Positions 6,368 through 6,375 of a DNA stretch of 6,375 nt are shown piece by piece. The position numbers and the translations under genes are program-made. The first letter of the stretch is position 1. Each line of letters opens with the position of its first letter. The DNA is from Eubacterium sp. (GTDB lineage Bacteria > Bacillota_A > Clostridia > Peptostreptococcales > Anaerovoracaceae), in contig JAETSS010000083.1 in NCBI GenBank assembly GCA_021769545.1, forward strand, positions 1 to 6,375, written 5' to 3'. The notes below the pieces were generated by a model. It did no database searches, had not been told where the DNA came from, and was given only the letters and a program-made list of their open reading frames with translations.

Positions 6368-6375
6368 TGAATCCA

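Noticed and set aside
6360..6375. End of an upstream BceA ATPase gene overlapping the permease start
   Set aside because: A TAG in another frame (6362-6360) overlaps the permease start as in coupled operons, but only four codons are visible, too few to support a gene.

Overview
The window looks like a chromosomal segment from an anaerobic Gram-positive of class Clostridia (Lachnospiraceae, Anaerovoracaceae or a similar gut lineage). The basis is protein family content: DUF4317, DUF5685, a J-domain protein with a cysteine-rich tail and a BceB-type permease are all typical of Clostridia. Strong AGGAGG-type ribosome binding sites and moderate GC content agree with this. Genus cannot be fixed from the sequence. 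No rRNA, tRNA, CRISPR array, insertion sequence or phage gene was seen.

Layout: six protein genes in two converging groups. On the + strand, a deoC-type aldolase gene (112-792) has its own promoter with an overlapping inverted repeat and is closed by an intrinsic terminator. It is followed by a 130-base intergenic leader containing a GNRA-capped hairpin, then a DUF4317 gene (923-2065). On the - strand, reading from the right edge, come a BceB/FtsX-like ABC permease (6367-4316) and, after a 66-base gap, a tight three-gene cluster: DUF5685 protein (4249-3209), J-domain/TPR protein (3186-2632) and a small six-helix membrane protein with a TTG start (2614-2081). The two groups converge at 2066-2080, where a GC-rich inverted repeat may act as a terminator.

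How the genes may work together: the DUF5685, J-domain and membrane genes are separated by only 22 and 17 bases, each downstream gene has its own Shine-Dalgarno site, and they are almost certainly one transcript. Their joint role is unknown. The J protein implies an Hsp70 partner that is not in this window. The permease would normally work with a BceA-type ATPase, probably encoded just beyond the right edge, in antimicrobial peptide sensing or resistance. The aldolase is the most unusual protein: it has the DeoC fold signatures, but the Schiff-base lysine position reads arginine and a second active-site aspartate reads glutamate, so its activity is in doubt.
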